Assembly (NCBI GenBank): GCA_002717505.1
Contig: PBEB01000050.1
Span: forward strand, 28,545-80,962
Length of the DNA: 52,418 nt
Source: Leptospiraceae bacterium
GTDB taxonomy: Bacteria > Spirochaetota > Leptospiria > Leptospirales > Leptonemataceae
Direction: 5' to 3'
This document shows, piece after piece, positions 33,634 to 42,317 of this stretch (positions are counted from its first letter, which is position 1; each line of letters starts with the position of its first letter). The notes beneath the pieces are model-generated. The model did not search any database. It saw only the letters and a program-made list of their open reading frames with translations, and was not told the DNA's origin. A program made the translations under genes and the position numbers.

Positions 33634-34223
33634 GAAAATCCTCCTCGGCCAAGAACATAGAGAGCAGGAAATACCAGGATCCAGATCAAGTCGCACATAT
33701 GCCAGAATACCCCGATGGTCTCTGCATCTTCATGATCCGATTGAGTGTAACGCCCTCCGGTAATCCCATTGGCTGCAATCACCAACAGAACAGTACCTAC
33801 CACTACATGAAGAAAATGAAAACCAGTGATAAGCCAGTACATCGTAAAGAATGTGTCGTAGTTCAGGCCATAGCCTGCTTCCAGTTTCTGGAAATACTCG
33901 AATCCTTTCAGAAAGAGAAAGGCGATGCCAGCCAGTGCGCCCAGCCAGACCATACTGGATGCGCGATCTTTGCGGTTCAACCGTAGATTGCGCATGCCCT
34001 CCGCCACAAACCAGCCACCGATAATCAAGATTGCAGTATTGATGGTACCGATGCTCAGACTGAGAGTCTTAGAAGACCGGATAAACAATTCTAGCTCCTG
34101 ACTTCTGTAAGCAAAAAAAGCTATCAGCGCCGGAATGAACGTTAGCATTTCGATGGAAAGGATCATCCAGATCAGGATACCTCCCGGCGGATAAAACAAT
34201 GGTTGTTCCTGTTTTTGTTTCAT
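33630..34223 (-). CDS. norE: NorE-like cytochrome oxidase subunit III-type protein
   Basis: The ATG at 34223 follows AGGAGG. The 197-residue protein has five helices of the oxidase subunit III family (IWMILSIEMLTFIPALIAFFA, GTINTAILIIGGWFVAEGMRN, FLFLKGFEYF, ITGFHFLHVVVGTVLLV, FWHMCDLIWILVFPALYV), including the conserved HFLHV motif. NorE-type proteins accompany norCB and are thought to aid assembly or stability of NO reductase rather than catalysis. Starts under a near-perfect FNR-type box at 34372. Confidence 0.88.
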   Translation of the reverse strand: MKQKQEQPLFYPPGGILIWMILSIEMLTFIPALIAFFAYRSQELELFIRSSKTLSLSIGTINTAILIIGGWFVAEGMRNLRLNRKDRASSMVWLGALAGIAFLFLKGFEYFQKLEAGYGLNYDTFFTMYWLITGFHFLHVVVGTVLLVIAANGITGGRYTQSDHEDAETIGVFWHMCDLIWILVFPALYVLGRGGFS

Positions 34224-34371
34224 ATTCCTCCTCATTTCGTGACGCGCAAGCATCCTGGGCAGATTCAGTGTACCAAGCATTACTTCCGGGACCGATTGCG
34301 CCATTTGTTCGCCGCTCAAGCTAGTAGACCGAGGTTTTCTATCAAATTAGATCATTACCCGAATTCAGGCT

Positions 34372-34385
34372 TTGCTTCAGATCAA
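34372..34385 (-). promoter_or_regulatory. FNR/DNR-like box upstream of norE (one mismatch)
   Basis: TTGCTTCAGATCAA differs at one base from the consensus. TAATTT (34349-34344) begins 22 bases further on the minus strand. Start predicted near 34337, giving a leader of about 110 bases. It would let norEF be transcribed apart from the upstream nor genes. Confidence 0.6.
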
Positions 34386-34438
34386 GGACTGGCACATTTT
34401 CAGAGTCGCCTCTGAGAATGCCGTTTTAGCGATAGTAG

Positions 34439-35080
34439 CTACACATCGTCCAGAAGCCGAACGTATCCGTCGGATTCGGTGATGCGTCCCTGTTTCTTCA
34501 AGGCGGTGAAGGCCCGACTGAAGGCTTCGGCAGAAACACCCAGATACAGTGCCACCTGGTTTTTAGGTATGTTCAAATACACTTCTCGATCCGCCGCGCC
34601 CAGCGCTTCCAGGAAAAAAATCACTCGCTCCTCAGTGGTATGGAGCATTAGAAGAGTGGTTTTGTTTTTGAAGAATTCGGCATTAGAAACGAAGTCTTCT
34701 TGAAAGCATTGTTTCAGATCCGGATGCTTTTGCATAAGGGATACACATTCATCCACCGGAATGTAGATCACTGCCCCATCCCGCACTGCTTCGCAGGATG
34801 CAGGGTAGACCGGCATGGTCTTAAGCATGGGTAGTGCGGCGATAATGGAGCCCGGAAAAAAGAAATTCAGGATGGCTTCTTTGCCAGCCTCGTTGAGCTG
34901 GTACACCTTGAAGATTCCTTTATCAATAACGTAGGGTCCTCGGAATCGATCTCCTTGAAGAAATACAGTTTCCCCGGCTTCTACCGTTAACCTCCGGGCT
35001 ACTCGCTGCAATCGTTCGCGGCAACCTTCAGGCACTCTATTCCAGAATTCGCTTTCCGGCACAGAGTCAAGGTCAGCCAA
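34439..35080 (-). CDS. Crp/Fnr-family regulator, DNR/Nnr-like
   Basis: A 213-residue protein with a cyclic-nucleotide-binding-type N-terminal beta-roll (VEAGETVFLQGDRFRGPYVIDKGIFKVYQ), a dimerisation helix, and a C-terminal winged helix with IPKNQVALYLGVSAEAFSRAF. The recognition helix keeps the Glu and Ser-Arg (E-x-x-SR) that read the TTGAT half-site. The N-terminal cysteine set of true FNR is missing, as in DNR/NnrR-type regulators that sense NO through haem. It lies 18 bases after norD, within the nor cluster. It is the obvious candidate to bind the TTGAT-N4-ATCAA boxes of the window; this is inference. Confidence 0.88.
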   Translation of the reverse strand: MADLDSVPESEFWNRVPEGCRERLQRVARRLTVEAGETVFLQGDRFRGPYVIDKGIFKVYQLNEAGKEAILNFFFPGSIIAALPMLKTMPVYPASCEAVRDGAVIYIPVDECVSLMQKHPDLKQCFQEDFVSNAEFFKNKTTLLMLHTTEERVIFFLEALGAADREVYLNIPKNQVALYLGVSAEAFSRAFTALKKQGRITESDGYVRLLDDV

Positions 35081-35098
35081 TCGCCGTTCATTTTCAAT

Positions 35099-36733
35099 TC
35101 AATTGCCGGCAATTCGGCTGTAAAATGAGACCAGTAACTCGGGCAAACGACGTAGATTCAGGGCAGACTGAGTAAAGGAACCAAACACATCCCTGGAACG
35201 GTCAAAGGATAGCAGGTGAACACCAATCCCTTCGGCTTCCGCCTCCTGGATGGCATGCCTTACATCTTCCTGCCCATACCGCCCTTCATAGCGGTCGTAA
35301 TCGTTGGGATGCCCATCCGTAAACAGGACAATCCATCGATGTCTTGTACTGCGCTTACCCAGGATGGATATTGCATGTCGGAGTGCCGGACCGATTCGAG
35401 TGTAGCCTCGGGGTTCCAGGCTCATTAGCCGGTTTCTGGACCGGTTCCAGGTATCTTCAAAATCATGTAATTTGCTTACCTGACAGTTATGCCTGGTCTT
35501 CGAATGAAAGCTATAACAGGCGAAAGGAAGTCCCGCCTCTGAGAGTGCTTCACCGAAAAGAAGCATTCCATCCCTTTCGGCATCCAGTACGCGAATGCCG
35601 TTTCTGTAGGAATCTGTGGATAGGCTATTATCCAGTAGTAGCAGTAGATCCACTTCGCGCATATTCCGGCGCCTTTTGCGATACAGCCTTTCGGAGGGCG
35701 TATGTCCAATGGAGCGGTCCACCAGATACTCCACGGCGGCATCCAGGTCAATCTCATCCCCTTGTATTTGTCGGGGTTCTGGAGAAAATCGGTTCAGGAT
35801 GCGATCCAGGTCATGTTTCAATTTCAGTAATGTTCCATGATTCTTGCGCAATACAGCCTCTGAGCCGTGGCCACTGTGCTCCGGGACCGCCTCGGTAACG
35901 CTGCAATGATCCGTTCGAAACCTTTTCTTTTTGTAATCCCATTCGGGATACAGATATGGACCTCGGGTCTCCCCTACTATTTCGGAAGCGAATCCTGCAT
36001 GATCGGATTTCAAGTAGCCTTCCGAGCTTTCCTCGGTGCGAATCACCTGGTTAAACTGCAGTTCTTCCAGAGCATCGGCCATCTCTTCGATTTGATCTGC
36101 TCCGTCCAATTCTCTCCAGTTGCCCTGGAATTCCTCCAGTGTTTCGATCTTTTCAAAGCTATGGTTCAGAGTATAGTCCTGGACTTCCTTTTTGTTCTCT
36201 TTCACCCGGTCCACGGAGGAATCCATCTGTATGCTTTTTTCGGTCTGGCGATGTCCTCTTCGAACATCTAGATCAGAAACCTCGGCCGGTTCCATCACCG
36301 ATTGGCCTGGTAGACGCTTACTGGAAATAGTGGACTCCAGTCCGTATTTCTCCAGACGGGCATGACAGGCCCTTTCGTTTTCCAGATGGTTTCGCATTAC
36401 AAATGGATCTTCGGGAAATAGCCCCAGATCGAGACAGGTCTGAAGAATGCGAAGACGATACAGATCCCCCACCAATGAATGCACATCCTCGGAACCCTTC
36501 TTTCGCAGCTCTCTTCGCAGGGCTTTGCTCGAATTTGCCAGAAACGAAACGGAAGGAAGATGAACTTCTCCTTCCCTGTAACCTCCGGCATCTCCGGACA
36601 AAGATATTTGTATGGGAAAGCCGGCAAGAAGAGCAGCAAACAGCCGGAATCGCTCCAGTTCCAGCTCCTCAATGGCAGGCGAGCGAAAGAAGGTTCGCCA
36701 TACCTTTTGAAATAATTTCTGATCTAGTTCCAG
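35099..36733 (-). CDS. norD: NorD: VWA-domain NO reductase activation protein
   Basis: NorD works with NorQ to insert the non-haem iron of NO reductase. The C-terminal half is a von Willebrand A domain with the metal site DNSLS in LLLLLDNSLSTDSYRNG, the GYTRIGPALRHAI helix and the LFTDGHPNDYD strand. The N-terminal part is acidic and variable. The usual-start frame begins at TTG 36601, but family-like sequence continues upstream (LFQKVWRTFFRS and LERFRLFAALLAGFP) to a stop at 36754-36752. The only start-like codon there with a ribosome-binding site (GAGG at eight bases) is CTG at 36733, giving 544 residues, so I propose that start. Downstream lies the crp gene; norQ precedes it by about 180 bases. 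Confidence 0.88.
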   Translation of the reverse strand: MELDQKLFQKVWRTFFRSPAIEELELERFRLFAALLAGFPIQISLSGDAGGYREGEVHLPSVSFLANSSKALRRELRKKGSEDVHSLVGDLYRLRILQTCLDLGLFPEDPFVMRNHLENERACHARLEKYGLESTISSKRLPGQSVMEPAEVSDLDVRRGHRQTEKSIQMDSSVDRVKENKKEVQDYTLNHSFEKIETLEEFQGNWRELDGADQIEEMADALEELQFNQVIRTEESSEGYLKSDHAGFASEIVGETRGPYLYPEWDYKKKRFRTDHCSVTEAVPEHSGHGSEAVLRKNHGTLLKLKHDLDRILNRFSPEPRQIQGDEIDLDAAVEYLVDRSIGHTPSERLYRKRRRNMREVDLLLLLDNSLSTDSYRNGIRVLDAERDGMLLFGEALSEAGLPFACYSFHSKTRHNCQVSKLHDFEDTWNRSRNRLMSLEPRGYTRIGPALRHAISILGKRSTRHRWIVLFTDGHPNDYDRYEGRYGQEDVRHAIQEAEAEGIGVHLLSFDRSRDVFGSFTQSALNLRRLPELLVSFYSRIAGN

Positions 36734-36913
36734 ATTTATATCCTCACTGTTTCAGTGTCAGATTCATACTCTTGCTCTTTTTTTAGATTGCTCCAGAAAA
36801 ACAATTTGGACCCAGAATCCGGCCAGGTCCAATCAGCTACGAAAGCGGTCTTCTGCCTACTTTCGCCTTGCTCCGCCGGATTCACCCCAGGCGAATCCAA
36901 AATGCCTCCGAGC

Positions 36914-37705
36914 CTAGAAGTGAAGCGCTATGAAGTCCTGTAAGGCATTCAGTGTATCCCGATCATCGGTCAATGGCTCGGCTATCGCCACCTGACAGGC
37001 CAGCCTTGGAGGCAGGCCGGATTGAATCAGCCGAGCTGCATCCACAATTAACCGAGTAGAGATTGTTTCCTGAATAGGTAGATCCTGGGCCTTACGAATA
37101 TGCTGCGCCAGACGAACCAGAGCTTTAATGCTTGGCCCTTCAAATCCAGTTTCTCCCTGCACGATCTCAATTTCTGTTTCAGCACTCGGATAATCGAAAC
37201 TAATGGATACGAACCTCTGCCTTGTGGAGGGCTTCATTTCTCGCGTACCTTTCTGGTATCCCGGATTGAAGCTTGCCACCAGCATGAACTCATCTGGAGC
37301 ATTCAATTCTTCCGACTTTCTTTCAAGGAAGAGAGAACGTCTGTGATCCGTGAGAGAATGGATGGCAACCAGGGTATCCGGTCTGGCCTCCGCAATTTCG
37401 TCCAGATACAGAATGGCCCCTTCGCGCACCGCACGAGTCATGGGACCATCGTTCCAGACAGTTTCGCCGCCGGATATAAGATACCGACCCAGAAGATCCA
37501 CTGCAGAGGTTTCTTCGTGGCAGGCCACATTGATGAGCGGACGTCCCAGGCTGGCAGCCATGAATTCTACCAGTCTGGACTTGCCCGTGCCGGTGGGCCC
37601 CTTCAGAAGAAGGGGCAACCGGTTGGAATAGGCATGCTCGAATACTTCCAGTTCACGACCTACGGGCCGGTAATACGGAAGCTTACCGGTTGCCACAGAT
37701 TTCAT
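36914..37705 (-). CDS. norQ: NorQ: MoxR-type AAA ATPase
   Basis: A 263-residue cytoplasmic AAA+ ATPase of the MoxR group with Walker A GPTGTGKS (residues 36-43), Walker B ILYLDEIAEA and sensor SFNPGYQ. NorQ remodels NorB together with NorD so that the FeB iron is inserted. Its ATG overlaps the norB stop by four bases, so translation is coupled. Length is typical. Confidence in the name is high because of the norB and norD neighbours. Confidence 0.95.
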   Translation of the reverse strand: MKSVATGKLPYYRPVGRELEVFEHAYSNRLPLLLKGPTGTGKSRLVEFMAASLGRPLINVACHEETSAVDLLGRYLISGGETVWNDGPMTRAVREGAILYLDEIAEARPDTLVAIHSLTDHRRSLFLERKSEELNAPDEFMLVASFNPGYQKGTREMKPSTRQRFVSISFDYPSAETEIEIVQGETGFEGPSIKALVRLAQHIRKAQDLPIQETISTRLIVDAARLIQSGLPPRLACQVAIAEPLTDDRDTLNALQDFIALHF

Positions 37706-39072
37706 GCACTGGCTCCCATTTCCGTAGCATCATCCTGCATATCCTGACCCACCATTTCATCGCTGGGCTGCCCGTAGCGGATAAATGTGTAGATAAACAT
37801 CAGAATACCGACTGCAAACAGCGAAGCGGCAAGCATGGCGCCGTAGAAATGCACTACGATCTCCTTTTGAACTGCCAGGAAATCCATACCAAGCTTACGC
37901 TCCAGATAGACTTGAGCAATGCCGGAAACGGCGAAAGCCCCGGTCATCCCTACCATGCCAATATTGGAGAACCAGAAGGCCAGGTATCCTGTCATATTGT
38001 TCATCAGGTTTCGACCTGTCATATTGGGCATGATATAGGAGATCACTGCGAATACCAGCATCGCATATGCTCCCCAGAAAGCCAGGTGACCGTGCATCGC
38101 TGTAATCAAGGTACCATGGGTCCATTTGTTTACAGCAGGCCAGGTGTGGGCGAAACCCAGAAAACCGGCACCGACGAAAGACATTACAGCACAACCCAGG
38201 GTCCAGTACAGCGCGATCTTGTTAGGATGGTTACGGCCCTTTCGACGATACATGTTGATGGCCCAGATTGCCATGGCCAGAAAGGCCAGGGGTTCCAGTG
38301 CAGAGAAGATACCACCGATCATAAGCCAGTATCCCGGGGTACCAATCCAGTAATAATGGTGACCGGTTCCCAGAATGCCCGAAAGGAAGGTAAGACCAAC
38401 CACTACATAGAGCCATTTCTCAACTACTTCCCGATCCACCCCGGTAAGTTTGATCAGGAGGAATGCAAGTAGCGAACCCATAATCAGTTCCCAGACACCT
38501 TCTACCCAGAGATGCACAACCCACCATCGATAGAACGAATCCAGAGTCTGATTATCAAACCAGATCATACCAGGAAGGTACAACAGAGCTGCAGTGAAGA
38601 GACCGAAGTAAAGTACGAGCTGCGTCGTGCTATGCTTTTCCCCTTTCCAGATCGTCATTCCGATGATGTATAGGAACAGAAGGATATTAACCACCACAAG
38701 GTAGTCCAGCGGTCGAGGAATCTCGAGAAACTTTCTACCTTCCCACCATCCGAAGTGAAAACCGGCCACAGCCACAACGCCTACTAGTAGCCAGGAGACA
38801 AGCTGCAGAATAGCCAGGCGAGGAGCATAAAGTTCACGGCCGGACTCTTCCGGAATTACATAATAGGCAGAACCCATGAAGCCGGTGAGCAACCACACTA
38901 CCAGAAGGTTGATATGGGTAGTCCGAGCAACGTTGAAAGGAATCCAATCATGCAATCCATCCATGCCGATTCTCGCAAATAGCATGATAAAACCGTACAC
39001 CATTTGCAGGGTCAGAAGCAACATGGCGGCGGCGAAGAAGTAATAGGCAATTTTTTGCGTTTTATATTTCAT
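37702..39072 (-). CDS. norB: NorB: cytochrome c-dependent NO reductase large subunit
   Basis: A 456-residue integral membrane protein with 12 helices. By correspondence to known cNOR, the ligands are His53 and His329 for haem b, His327 for haem b3, His187, His238 and His239 plus Glu191 for FeB, and Glu260 is also conserved. This confirms a short-chain, cytochrome c-dependent enzyme rather than quinol-dependent qNOR. It reduces two NO to N2O in the inner membrane with NorC. The start is nine bases after norC and the stop overlaps norQ. Confidence 0.97.
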   Translation of the reverse strand: MKYKTQKIAYYFFAAAMLLLTLQMVYGFIMLFARIGMDGLHDWIPFNVARTTHINLLVVWLLTGFMGSAYYVIPEESGRELYAPRLAILQLVSWLLVGVVAVAGFHFGWWEGRKFLEIPRPLDYLVVVNILLFLYIIGMTIWKGEKHSTTQLVLYFGLFTAALLYLPGMIWFDNQTLDSFYRWWVVHLWVEGVWELIMGSLLAFLLIKLTGVDREVVEKWLYVVVGLTFLSGILGTGHHYYWIGTPGYWLMIGGIFSALEPLAFLAMAIWAINMYRRKGRNHPNKIALYWTLGCAVMSFVGAGFLGFAHTWPAVNKWTHGTLITAMHGHLAFWGAYAMLVFAVISYIMPNMTGRNLMNNMTGYLAFWFSNIGMVGMTGAFAVSGIAQVYLERKLGMDFLAVQKEIVVHFYGAMLAASLFAVGILMFIYTFIRYGQPSDEMVGQDMQDDATEMGASA

Positions 39073-39081
39073 TTGGCCCCC

Positions 39082-39804
39082 CTATTTCAAAGTCATTAGA
39101 TAGTCGACAATCGACGTTACTTCCGGTTCTTCCAGAGGAAGCTTCGGCATGGTAGTACCGGGCTTCACGGATTGCGGATCCTTTAACCAGCGGACCAGGT
39201 ATTCGCGATCGAAGCGACTGGCCACACCGTCCAGAGCCGGGCCAACGTTGCCGCCTTTTCCATCCACCTGGTGACAGGCAACACAGAGAGACTTAAATTT
39301 AGCTGGCGCTTCTGCCACAGCAGGCGCTTCCGCGGCCTCAGGAAGTGTAGGACCTTCCACCTGTCGCGTACCCGGAATTGTACTGGTTGAAATGTTGGGC
39401 TCCGGCGGCCATCCGTTCGTATCGATGTTGCCTACCCATTTCAGAAATGCCACAATATCGTCCATTTCCTGATTGTTGAAGTCATATTGAACCATCTTCC
39501 TCTCTCCAGGAAACATGGCCTGAGGATCCTTCATAAAAATGCGAATCCATTCTTCGCCTCGCTTATCCACAACTTTGGTAAGGTCAGGAGCATAGTAGGC
39601 GCCTTCACCGAGGATGGTGTGACAACCCATACAATTCTCCCTTTCCCAGATTTCCTTTCCGCGGATAACCGATTCGCTTAGTTCTTGCTCATTGGTTCTT
39701 TCTGCCATCTGACGGTGGGTATCCACGGTCAGCCCTAGAAACACAGCACTGAATAATGCCGTGCCTCCCAGAAAGAACGCTTTGGCCTGTGATTTCGAAA
39801 GCAT
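39082..39804 (-). CDS. norC: NorC with an extra C-terminal cytochrome c domain
   Basis: The start at 39804 gives 240 residues; the longer frame from 39972 would run through the promoter. Residues 9-26 form the membrane anchor. The first haem site is CMGCH (58-62) with axial Met104 in RKMVQYDF, as in NorC. After a linker of Pro, Ala and Glu there is a second class I cytochrome domain with CVACH (174-178) and Met219 in TTMPKLP. Canonical NorC is about 150 residues with one haem, so this is a fused dihaem form. It carries electrons to NorB. Under a perfect FNR/DNR box. Confidence 0.93.
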   Translation of the reverse strand: MLSKSQAKAFFLGGTALFSAVFLGLTVDTHRQMAERTNEQELSESVIRGKEIWERENCMGCHTILGEGAYYAPDLTKVVDKRGEEWIRIFMKDPQAMFPGERKMVQYDFNNQEMDDIVAFLKWVGNIDTNGWPPEPNISTSTIPGTRQVEGPTLPEAAEAPAVAEAPAKFKSLCVACHQVDGKGGNVGPALDGVASRFDREYLVRWLKDPQSVKPGTTMPKLPLEEPEVTSIVDYLMTLK

Positions 39805-40185
39805 ACTTCCGCTCCTGCGCTCGTTTTGCCGGAACCTTAGCCTGAAAATGATCCGTACGCCTTGATACAGATCAATGAGGAGAAATTCAGAATCAGCCGG
39901 ACATCCCGAGTGTATACCCCGGAACAATTTTTGTCCAATGTTTTCCTCGTAGATAGGCACTTTGCCCGACAATTGTGCAAACTGGCGCTCGTGGAGGGAA
40001 AGGGATTAGCGAACGTTAGATCAGCCAAGTATCAGGGGAAGACAGGGATTTCGGCACAGCGGATGCCAGATACCCATGGGGCCGAAAGAACAACAATCAA
40101 GAATGTACCACCGTTAGATGAAGGAAAATGTGAACCGCAGAATAGCAGGGACGCGGGGCCCCTGCCCTCTGTTTTTTATTCTTTC
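39805..40185. other. Region upstream of norC; promoter and 3' end of the next gene
   Basis: About 380 bases. It holds the norC box and, near 40145-40177, a GC-rich hairpin (GCAGGG with CCCTGC) followed after six bases by six T on the plus strand. No gene seen; the plus-strand open frame overlaps the secreted-protein gene antisense. Confidence 0.4.
39862..39875 (-). promoter_or_regulatory. FNR/DNR box of norCBQD
   Basis: TTGATACAGATCAA, perfect match. TAAGGT (39839-39834) begins 22 bases downstream. Start of transcription predicted near 39827, 23 bases before the norC ATG. Confidence 0.88.
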
Positions 40186-40599
40186 CTATTTCTGCTGATC
40201 CTGGATGAGAGACCGAAGCCTTTTGCGAAGCTCTGGATCGCGATCCAATTTCTGAATTATGCTGTTGAATTGATCTACGGAAAGACCGGTGCTTTTTATT
40301 GCCTTTCGCATATCGCGACCGGCTTCCTTTTTCAGTGCGTCTTTTTCAGCCTTTGTTTCCAGACTTTTTAGCTCGGGACTCACCGATTTTCTGATCTTCG
40401 CCACTTTGCTGTAGGCAACGGCGAATTTCTGAAGCTCTTGATCAGAGGTATCGCCTGGCTGTGTCAATTCGGCCTTGTCCTGCGGGCCGGACACACCTCC
40501 TTCAGGCTTTTGACTTAGCTTCGCGCCCTGACTGGCAGGCTCCGCATATAAAGCTGTGGTCATAATCAGGGAAATAAAGATTCCAAATAGATATCTCAT
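40186..40599 (-). CDS. Secreted DUF4168-type protein
   Basis: A 137-residue protein with a signal peptide (YLFGIFISLIMTTALYA) and a helical C-terminal part similar to DUF4168: ELQKFAVAYSKVAKIRKS and FNSIIQKLDRDPELRKRLRSLI. A Gln/Pro/Glu-rich linker joins the two. DUF4168 proteins are small periplasmic or outer-membrane-associated proteins of unknown role. It is not under an FNR box and lies upstream of, but on the same strand as, norC; co-transcription is unlikely. Confidence 0.78.
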   Translation of the reverse strand: MRYLFGIFISLIMTTALYAEPASQGAKLSQKPEGGVSGPQDKAELTQPGDTSDQELQKFAVAYSKVAKIRKSVSPELKSLETKAEKDALKKEAGRDMRKAIKSTGLSVDQFNSIIQKLDRDPELRKRLRSLIQDQQK

Positions 40600-40809
40600 G
40601 TACGTCTCCTTAATCGTTTGGATCTATCAATACAGAGTCATCCGCACAAGCAGCTCTGCAAGAATGAGCCATTGCTGGATGTGTCGACCGGATTCGAAAA
40701 TCCTTTAAGCGTCAGGATAGATCTCTACAGTCAGTTCCAGGGCCATCCCTGAGAGTTCAAGTATGGCAGGAAAGAAAACTGTCCGACTGATTTTGTCCGA
40801 CGTCGGAGA

Positions 40810-41994
40810 TCAGGGATTCTTGTTGCAACGAACGGGCTTGCCATCCTTTGAGAACACCGCCTGCAGGGTCAGGGACTTCTCCGGTGCCGTATTTCTATAG
40901 TCGTGCGTACATGCACCGGACTCGGCTTGAGCAATGTTGCACCATACACGTTTCGTATCTGTATTCCAGATCTTCCAATCCGACGGCACAAGATTCTTAA
41001 TCCCTCCTCGGATCAAGTGATTGGACTGACGCTTTGCTGGAAGATACGGGTTCCCTCCTCCATGAGTACCCACAAACATATCTATGCGATCTTCGCGGAT
41101 GTAATACGGGGAGCCTGTGTCGGTGATACAAAAGTAACCATCGTGCTCTGCTCCGCCGGGCATCTTGATTTTCTTACTGGCAACCTCGGGAATATACACA
41201 AGAAGCCCAATCAGAGTCTTCTTCGCGCAGCCCCGAATGCTTGTCAGGGATCGGCAGAGCCCGCTGAAATTCACTGCTATAGTGCGATAGGGAAAAACCT
41301 GGTAATTATACCCGGCCCCATGTCCCCATCGAAGGTTGTAGGTGTTGTATTTTCCGGGTCTCCCTGCATAATGATACTTCTTTCCATCCAGTCCAACACC
41401 GCTTCCTTCCCACATTACCTGTTCCAGAAAGTCTTTCGAAGCGTATCCAATGGTTTTCCCAGCTGGACTCTTTACCGCCACTTTTGGGCCGGGATGAAAG
41501 TCTTCCATGGCAAGATGATAAAATGTAGGCCAGACCTTTCGCACTTCCACATGCTGATACTCCTTCTGCAGTCTTTGGCTGCTAACTTCGCCCGGAAGTT
41601 TCACGAGCTTTGTAAGTGTAAGCGGAGTATGATCCAGCTTCTGATGCTCGGCCTCCAGAACTTTGCTGTACTTCATGGAAATTAGAGCGCTTGCAGGAAC
41701 AAAGCATCTCGGTCCGGTCTCAGAAATCACTGCGTTTCGGACCACTGGAATGTAGGTTTCTCCATTGTGGCTTATGCCGGGACCTGCCTTGCGTAGCGAT
41801 TCTGCATGAAAGTAATTCCGTACAGTGCGGGATTCCGGATTGCCCTTTTCATAACAGGGACAACCGTTTCGCGCTTTCAGACATCGCCCTTTGAATATTT
41901 CAGGAAACACTGAGGATTCTTCGGCCTCCATCCGGGATGGTCCGGGAGAACAAAAAGAAACCAGCAGGATAAGGGCCCAGATAGTACGATGCAT
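40810..41994 (-). CDS. Secreted protein with a 3D-type (double-psi barrel) domain
   Basis: The 394-residue product has a signal peptide (ALILLVSFCSPGPS) and in the middle to C-terminal region a segment like the 3D domain of MltA-type lytic enzymes: TLIGLLVYIPEVA, then FCITDTGSPYYI and RIDMFVGTH, with Asp residues at the positions of the DxDxG-like motif. Several Cys are present in the N-terminal part (GRCLKARNGCPCYEKG). A cell-wall binding or hydrolysing role is possible; I cannot name a substrate. Confidence 0.6.
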   Translation of the reverse strand: MHRTIWALILLVSFCSPGPSRMEAEESSVFPEIFKGRCLKARNGCPCYEKGNPESRTVRNYFHAESLRKAGPGISHNGETYIPVVRNAVISETGPRCFVPASALISMKYSKVLEAEHQKLDHTPLTLTKLVKLPGEVSSQRLQKEYQHVEVRKVWPTFYHLAMEDFHPGPKVAVKSPAGKTIGYASKDFLEQVMWEGSGVGLDGKKYHYAGRPGKYNTYNLRWGHGAGYNYQVFPYRTIAVNFSGLCRSLTSIRGCAKKTLIGLLVYIPEVASKKIKMPGGAEHDGYFCITDTGSPYYIREDRIDMFVGTHGGGNPYLPAKRQSNHLIRGGIKNLVPSDWKIWNTDTKRVWCNIAQAESGACTHDYRNTAPEKSLTLQAVFSKDGKPVRCNKNP

Positions 41995-42317
41995 ACATCC
42001 CTGTTATTCAACGTGGATGAGTTCGCAAGAATAAAGAAGGCCTGGATGATGATTTTGATCCAGAGACTACGGCAAATTGTTGATGTTCGGCCTCAATATA
42101 AAGCCATTAGAAAGGGCCTCGAATTCTAGTAAGTTTCGAGGCCCACATTTCTAAATCAGATGTCACTCCTCCTGAGTCGGTTGCAGCCTTAGCACTGCGA
42201 ATGTTGCTTATGAACGCATTTCGCCAATGCGGCGCGCCGGGGTTTAAATTCGCTTTTCCGGGCTAACATCCCTTCTAGCCGAACAGCTGTGCAGGCAATG
42301 CTTGCGCCAGAAAGCTT
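41995..42317. other. Intergenic stretch with one stem-loop
   Basis: About 320 bases between a secreted-protein start and the barrel-gene stop. Apart from the stem-loop at 42114-42144, nothing specific is seen. Confidence 0.4.
42109..42144 (-). terminator. Probable terminator after the barrel-protein gene
   Basis: Arms GGGCCTCGA (42114-42122) and TCGAGGCCC (42136-42144) form a 9-bp stem. On the minus strand a short TTTCT run follows, so it likely ends the transcript of the gene at 42318. Confidence 0.6.

Noticed and set aside
33676-33689. AGGATCCAGATCAA inside the norE gene
   Set aside because: Two mismatches at the conserved TT and it lies in coding sequence.
40145-40177. Possible plus-strand terminator with an sRNA from the norC box
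   Set aside because: The T-run is six bases from the stem, and no rightward -10 exists at the norC box.
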